Of a DNA stretch of 64,000 nt, positions 59,830 to 64,000 are shown in pieces. Location of the stretch: positions 1-64,000 of the forward strand of contig DASZRL010000130.1 of NCBI GenBank assembly GCA_035549175.1, written 5' to 3'. A program made the translations under genes and the position numbers. This stretch comes from DASTSN01 sp035549175. GTDB lineage: Bacteria; Bacteroidota; Bacteroidia; Chitinophagales; Chitinophagaceae. Under the pieces are notes generated by a model. It was not told the DNA's origin. It made no database searches and saw only the letters and a list, made by a program, of their open reading frames with translations. Numbering within the stretch: the stretch's first letter is position 1; every line of letters begins with the position of its first letter.

Positions 59830-60960
59830 TTACCGGACCAGTAATTTACCCTGTCCCCGCAAGTGCCCCTGAGGGTCAATGACCTGGAAAATCAATAGCC
59901 CGGTATGGCCAGCCAGGGAGGCGGTGGGTACCAGGCTGCCGGTGGTGGTTACCGGGGCCAGTTGCTGGCCAGCGAGGGTAAAAAAGCGGACCTCCAGCAG
60001 CTCGCCGCCGGGATTATTCAACTGAAGACTGGAGGATCCGGCCCGGAAGGGATTGGGAAAGAGTTGCAGGTCCCCGGCTGCCCCCGGGTTCCCCGGGGAT
60101 GGCACCGCCACGATCCGGGAATAACTGATGTCTCCTGCCAGGCCGACCATTTTCAACCGGTACAGGCCGGTGCCGGACAGGGGACGGCTGTCTGTAAAGG
60201 CGTAATCTGCCTGGAACAAATCATTCAGGCTGGCCACCTGGCCCAGGACCTGGAAATTCCGTCCGTCACCAGACCGCTGGATTTCGTAGTGATCCATCTG
60301 GGATTCGGAGGCCGTGGTCCAGCGTACCTGTACGGTATGGCCGGACCTCGCGGCACCAAAGGACAAGAGCCGCACAGGCAAATTGAAATTATAGGCTACC
60401 GTAATGCGAATGTGGTCAATCCGTCCTGCGGTCGTGCCGCCGGTGTTGTTTCGCTGGGCAGCCACGGCCACCCCGAAACCCGGATCATTGATATCGGCCG
60501 GAGACCAGGTTTCTGCCCATAAATCACTGGAGGATCCAAATCCCTGGTACGAATCGGAAGGCGGGTAATTGGTCCCGGTGGAACGGTCTGTCAGGGTGCT
60601 GATGGTTCCTTTCTTGATGATGCGGATGGAGTAATCGGCCGTGCGGAAATTGGGATCAGAACGTTCAATTTCCACGTAAATGCCGGTCACGGTGGTGCCT
60701 GCGGGAATGGAAAATCCGAAATTGGTGACCACCAGGTAATTGGTATAGGCTCCGATGGTATTGCTGAGGTTTCCAAAGGTGGCGTACACGTTATCGCTGG
60801 CCGCGACATTGCCCGGGTTGGACCAGTTTTTGGAAGATCCGGCCAGGGTGGCCGTGCCAAAGGTTCCGCCGCTCATGGTCTGGATCTGACCCGCAGAGGG
60901 GGTTGCCAGGACCAGCAGCAAGGCGAATAGCAGGTAATGATCGATCCCGAATTGTCTCAT
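59830..60960 (-). CDS. Secreted protein with C-terminal type IX sorting domain
   Basis: A 376-residue protein. A signal peptide occupies about 1-24 (ending TPSAGQ). Residues 30-195 form an unassigned beta-rich domain. Residues 195-290 resemble a fibronectin type III-like region (VRWTTASESQMDHYEIQRSG). The last 80 residues carry LQLFPNPFRAGSSSLQLNN and a basic end KLLVR, matching the type A sorting signal (TIGR04183) for the type IX secretion system. It is probably exported and anchored on the cell surface. The function of the N-terminal domain is unknown. Confidence 0.82.
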   Translation of the reverse strand: MRQFGIDHYLLFALLLVLATPSAGQIQTMSGGTFGTATLAGSSKNWSNPGNVAASDNVYATFGNLSNTIGAYTNYLVVTNFGFSIPAGTTVTGIYVEIERSDPNFRTADYSIRIIKKGTISTLTDRSTGTNYPPSDSYQGFGSSSDLWAETWSPADINDPGFGVAVAAQRNNTGGTTAGRIDHIRITVAYNFNLPVRLLSFGAARSGHTVQVRWTTASESQMDHYEIQRSGDGRNFQVLGQVASLNDLFQADYAFTDSRPLSGTGLYRLKMVGLAGDISYSRIVAVPSPGNPGAAGDLQLFPNPFRAGSSSLQLNNPGGELLEVRFFTLAGQQLAPVTTTGSLVPTASLAGHTGLLIFQVIDPQGHLRGQGKLLVR

Positions 60961-61111
60961 AGCCGTTATTTCCTTTCAGTCAGCAAAAGGGAACGGATAT
61001 GATTAGGTGCTAATATAAGGTATGGGGTCGGCGGTGGTGAAAAAAGTTATTAAGATCAATGGCTGGGAATGGGGATTACCACGGCCCGCTGTGCGGAAAC
61101 CTGCAGGACCT

Positions 61112-62116
61112 TCAGGAAGCTGCGTCCCGCTGGCTGCATATCCTGCGGACGATCTTGGCGGCATGCTCCCGGGAATTCTCGATAAAGAGCCGGTGCGTGT
61201 TCATCCCTCCGCAGATCACACCCGCCAGGTAAATCCGGGGCACATTGGTCTCGCAGGTGGCCTCATCGATCCAGGGTTTCATGACCTCGTCCTCCGAAAG
61301 GCGGATCTGCATGCGGCGAAGAAAGTCCAGGTTGGGCTGGTAGCCGGTCATGGCCAGTACCCAGTCGTTGGGCAGGGTCTGTTCTCCCTGGGGTGTCTGG
61401 ATCACGACCTCTTGTTCACGGATTTCCCGGACCGTGGATTGGAAAAAGGCCCGGATGGAGCCTTCCTTGATGCGGTTTTCAATATCCGGCTTTACCCAGT
61501 ATTTCACGCGGTCGCCAATCCGGTCTCCCCGGATCACCATAGTCACTTCGGCTCCCTTCCGCCAGGTTTCCAGGGCGGCATCCACGGCTGAGTTGTTGGC
61601 ACCGACAACCAGCACCCGCTGGAAGGCATAGAAGTGCGGATCCCGGTAATAGTGGGATACCTTGGGCAGGTCTTCCCCGGGTACTCCCAGCCGGTAGGGA
61701 ATATCATAAAAACCCGTAGCCAGCACAATATGGTCAGCGCGGTAGGTTCCCCGGCTGGTACTTACCCGGAAGCGCGGGGAGCCGTCTGTGGCGGGCAGGC
61801 TGGTCACGTCCAATACCTGTTCGAATAACCGGATCTTAAGCTGGTAGGTCTGGGCGACCCGGCGGTAATATTCCAGCGCTTCGGCACGGGTCGGTTTGGG
61901 GTTGTTGGAGACAAAGGGCACGCCTCCGATCTCCAGCCGGTCCGAGGTGGAAAAAAAAGTCATATTGACCGGGTAATGGTACAGGGAATTGACCAGGCAC
62001 CCCTTCTCCAGGATCAGGTAATCCAGGCCGGCCTGCTGGGCCTCGATGCCGCAGGCCATGCCGATGGGGCCTCCTCCGATAATCAGGACCTCGTGATGCC
62101 CTGGCTGATGGTTCAT
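61112..62116 (-). CDS. ypdA: Bacillithiol-disulfide reductase YpdA
   Basis: A 334-residue FAD/NADPH flavoenzyme. FAD is bound by VLIIGGGPIGMACGIEAQQA near the N-terminus, and NADPH by VLVVGANNSAVDAALETWRK. YHYPVNMTFFSTSDRLEIGG is specific to YpdA. There is no CxxC, in contrast to thioredoxin reductase. It reduces bacillithiol disulfide and so recycles the thiol used by bacilliredoxin (28795-29211). The ATG at 62116 removes 44 non-homologous residues and lies about 16 bp after its promoter box at 62132. Confidence 0.92.
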   Translation of the reverse strand: MNHQPGHHEVLIIGGGPIGMACGIEAQQAGLDYLILEKGCLVNSLYHYPVNMTFFSTSDRLEIGGVPFVSNNPKPTRAEALEYYRRVAQTYQLKIRLFEQVLDVTSLPATDGSPRFRVSTSRGTYRADHIVLATGFYDIPYRLGVPGEDLPKVSHYYRDPHFYAFQRVLVVGANNSAVDAALETWRKGAEVTMVIRGDRIGDRVKYWVKPDIENRIKEGSIRAFFQSTVREIREQEVVIQTPQGEQTLPNDWVLAMTGYQPNLDFLRRMQIRLSEDEVMKPWIDEATCETNVPRIYLAGVICGGMNTHRLFIENSREHAAKIVRRICSQRDAAS

Positions 62117-62131
62117 TCGCAAAACTTTTCG

Positions 62132-62139
62132 CAAAATTA
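62132..62139 (-). promoter_or_regulatory. -7 box (TAATTTTG on the minus strand) before ypdA
   Basis: The plus-strand CAAAATTA gives a full TAnnTTTG match 16 bp before the ypdA start codon. It is part of a divergent intergenic region shared with the E1-beta gene. Confidence 0.5.
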
Positions 62140-62180
62140 CGGCATTCCGGCAGGAGCCCCCGCCGCGGAGTAAACAACTT

Positions 62181-62211
62181 TTGCTGGTATGGGGTGCTTG
62201 CGATATTTTTG
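62181..62211 (+). promoter_or_regulatory. Promoter of the E1-beta gene
   Basis: TTG (62181-62183), 20 bp spacer, and TATTTTTG (62204-62211) form a good Bacteroidota promoter. The leader to the ATG at 62235 is about 18 bases. Confidence 0.6.
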
Positions 62212-62234
62212 CGGCACTTTTTAAACCGACTTTC

Positions 62235-63224
62235 ATGGCAAGAAACATTGCATTCCGGGAAGCGCTGCGCGAGGCGATGACAGAAGAGATGCGACGGGAT
62301 GACCGCGTATTTCTGATGGGGGAGGAAGTGGCCGAGTATAACGGAGCTTATAAGGTAAGCCAGGGTATGCTGGACGAATTCGGACCCAAGCGGATCATAG
62401 ACACTCCGATCTCCGAACTTGGTTTTGCGGCAATCGGTGTCGGCGCCGCCCAGAAAGGGTTGCGGCCCGTCGTGGAGTTCATGACCTGGAACTTCGCCGT
62501 TCTTGCCCTGGACCAGATCCTGAATACGGCCTCCAAAATGCTGGCCATGAGCGGCGGGCAGATCTCCTGTCCCATCGTTTTTCGCGGACCCAACGGTTCT
62601 GCCGGACAGCTGGGCGCCCAGCACTCCACTGCCTTCGAAAGCTACTATGCCAATATTCCGGGTATCAAGGTGGTTTCCCCCAGCAACGGGTATGATGCCA
62701 AGGGATTGCTCAAGCAGTCCATCCGGTATGAAGAGGATCCGGTGATTTTTATGGAAAGTGAGGTGATGTACGGCGATAAGAGCGACGTGCCTGAAGAAGA
62801 ATATTATATTCCGCTGGGTAAAGCCGATATCAAGCGTGCCGGCAAGGATGTGACCATTGTCTCCTACAACAAAATGATGAAAGTGGCCCTGGGTGCCGCC
62901 GCTGAGCTCGACAAAGAGGGCGTAAGCGCCGAGGTAATCGACCTGCGGACCATTCGTCCCCTGGACTGGATGACGATCCTGGAAAGCGTGAAGAAGACCA
63001 ACCGCCTGGTAATCGTGGAAGAGCAATGGCCGATGTGTTCGGTCTCCTCGGAAATTTCCTACCGGATTCAAAAGGAAGGATTTGATTACCTGGATGCGCC
63101 CATTCGCCGGATCACGGCGGCGGATGCCCCGCTGCATTATGCCCCGAACCTGGTGGCAGCGGCCCTCCCGGATGTGGCGCGTACGGTTCGGCTGGTCAAG
63201 GAGGTTATGTACCTGCATAAATAA
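62235..63224 (+). CDS. pdhB: Pyruvate (2-oxo acid) dehydrogenase E1 component, beta subunit
   Basis: A 329-residue subunit of a thiamine-diphosphate-dependent dehydrogenase. FREALREAMTEEMRRDDRVF and LMGEEVAEYNGAYKVSQGML open the family; RIIDTPISELGFAAIGVGAA and VFRGPNGSAGQLGAQHS are the cofactor and potassium regions. The C-domain has VIDLRTIRPLDWMTILESVK and EEQWPMCSVSSEI. It forms the heterotetramer with E1-alpha, whose gene is not adjacent in this window. Pyruvate is the most likely substrate by similarity, but branched-chain oxo acids are not excluded. Confidence 0.92.
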   Translation: MARNIAFREALREAMTEEMRRDDRVFLMGEEVAEYNGAYKVSQGMLDEFGPKRIIDTPISELGFAAIGVGAAQKGLRPVVEFMTWNFAVLALDQILNTASKMLAMSGGQISCPIVFRGPNGSAGQLGAQHSTAFESYYANIPGIKVVSPSNGYDAKGLLKQSIRYEEDPVIFMESEVMYGDKSDVPEEEYYIPLGKADIKRAGKDVTIVSYNKMMKVALGAAAELDKEGVSAEVIDLRTIRPLDWMTILESVKKTNRLVIVEEQWPMCSVSSEISYRIQKEGFDYLDAPIRRITAADAPLHYAPNLVAAALPDVARTVRLVKEVMYLHK

Positions 63225-63490
63225 GCGCCGTCCGGCCTCGCTTTACGTAGAATTACTCAATATTTCAGGGTTTTCCGGTATTGATGCATCTTTTTGCTTT
63301 TAAGGTGCATCTTTGTACTGGTTTTTCATAGGATATTGGATTTTACAACGAGGCTGGATTTCTATCCGGCCTCCATTTTTTTTACAGGCCGCATCCGCGC
63401 TGCAGGGGATTTCCCCGCTTTTCCTATCTTTCCTTCCCGGCCTGGGTATCCGGATTTCGATAATTTTACAGCTCCTAAACAAGCTCTAAC

Positions 63491-64000
63491 ATGGCTGATA
63501 TTCTGATTATTGATGACGAAAAGGCAATCCGCAAGACCTTGGGCGAAATCCTTTCATTCGAAGGGTATAAGATTGACGAGGCCTCCGACGGCGAAGAGGG
63601 GCTGAAAAAGTTCCGGGAGAAGAGTTATGATGTCGTGCTTTGTGACATCAAGATGCCGCGGATCGACGGGATCGAGTTTCTTCAGAAGGCTTCGGAATCC
63701 AACGGGGACGTGCCAATCATCATGATCTCGGGCCATGGGAACATCGAGACCGCGGTGGAAGCCGTCAAGAAAGGAGCCTTTGACTATATTTCCAAGCCAC
63801 CCGATCTGAACCGGCTGCTGATCACCATCCGCAATGCCATGGACAAGAGCTCCCTGGTGACGGAAACCAAGGTCCTGAAGCGAAAGGTCAGCAAGGTGCA
63901 GGAAATGATCGGCCAGTCCGAGCCGATCCAGAAGATCCGCGAGACCATCGACAAGGTGGCCCCCACGGACGCCCGGGTGCTGATCACCGGGGAAAACGGT
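63491..64000 (+). CDS. NtrC-type sigma-54-dependent response regulator (truncated by window end)
   Basis: The first 170 residues of a response regulator, cut at the window edge. The receiver domain has acidic residues in LIIDDEKAI, the phosphoacceptor Asp52 in VVLCDIKMP, Ser80 in MISGHGN and Lys102 in YISKPPD. A linker follows, then VQEMIGQSEPIQKIRETIDK and VLITGENG, which is the beginning of the Walker A loop of a sigma-54 activator AAA+ domain. The DNA-binding end is outside. The ATG at 63491 gives a normal start. No sensor kinase is adjacent here. Confidence 0.88.
   Translation, partial: MADILIIDDEKAIRKTLGEILSFEGYKIDEASDGEEGLKKFREKSYDVVLCDIKMPRIDGIEFLQKASESNGDVPIIMISGHGNIETAVEAVKKGAFDYISKPPDLNRLLITIRNAMDKSSLVTETKVLKRKVSKVQEMIGQSEPIQKIRETIDKVAPTDARVLITGENG

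Noticed and set aside
61836..63218. 460-codon minus-strand frame across the E1-beta and ypdA region
   Set aside because: It overlaps two well-supported genes in the wrong frame or strand and shows no domain.

Overview
The window looks like chromosomal DNA of a GC-rich member of the Bacteroidota, most likely Chitinophagaceae-like. The grounds are: TAnnTTTG-type -7 promoter boxes in front of many genes and few clear Shine-Dalgarno sequences; families typical of the phylum (DUF3822, DUF4249, DUF2027-Smr, CCDC81-type HU protein, YfhO family, a C-terminal type IX secretion sorting domain, a long divergent Lgt); a primary sigma factor without region 1.1; and bacillithiol redox enzymes. The genus assignment is inference. 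No insertion sequence, prophage, integrase or CRISPR array was seen.

Layout. 1-7558 is the end of a surface-polysaccharide locus: the tail of a Wzx-like flippase, four family 2 glycosyltransferases, an FkbM methyltransferase and a large YfhO-type membrane protein. 7613-12205 carries a small membrane protein coupled to a queuosine-precursor transporter, a minus-strand cluster (nucleoside phosphorylase, dapF, corA, NUDIX) and two tRNA genes with anticodon GCA, the second having C at position 33. 12241-20476 is mixed: DUF985 cupin, HU-like membrane protein, FKBP lipoprotein, L-serine dehydratase, DUF1080 protein, a 66-residue orphan, a nitrilase-family amidase, and two adjacent secreted paralogues sharing an uncharacterised C-terminal module. 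20576-24160 is thrS-infC, then rpmI-rplT behind a separate promoter and a structured leader. 24346-36377 has an arginine decarboxylase, envelope proteins of unknown role, a small heat-shock protein, a bacilliredoxin, Lgt, the primary sigma factor, a DUF4249 lipoprotein, thioredoxin reductase, FolB, a TPR protein and a MATE transporter.

36514-43191 is a tightly packed seven-gene run (DUF3822, rsmD, bioD, 5-formyl-THF cyclo-ligase, lpxK, rnr, polyprenyl synthase), most neighbours overlapping. 43209-46958 holds a small membrane protein, an APC permease, a DUF2027-Smr protein and the RNase P RNA gene. 46956-57735 is mostly single envelope or hydrolytic genes (CPBP protease, phytase-like lipoprotein, methyltransferase, Tat-exported sugar isomerase-like protein, cupin, gamma-glutamyltransferase, M48 lipoprotein protease, CYTH protein). 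57732-64000 has dnaG, a type IX secreted protein, the bacillithiol-disulfide reductase YpdA, the E1-beta subunit of a 2-oxo-acid dehydrogenase, and the start of an NtrC-type response regulator cut by the window end.

Most of this is ordinary chromosome. I found no convincing new multi-gene system. The observations most worth a second look are the C33 tRNA-Cys-like gene, the secreted paralogue pair with its shared acidic-loop module, the palindromic divergent promoter at 7581-7598, promoter boxes lying almost on start codons (possible leaderless mRNAs), the structured leader before rpmI, and the GPPY motif in RsmD.
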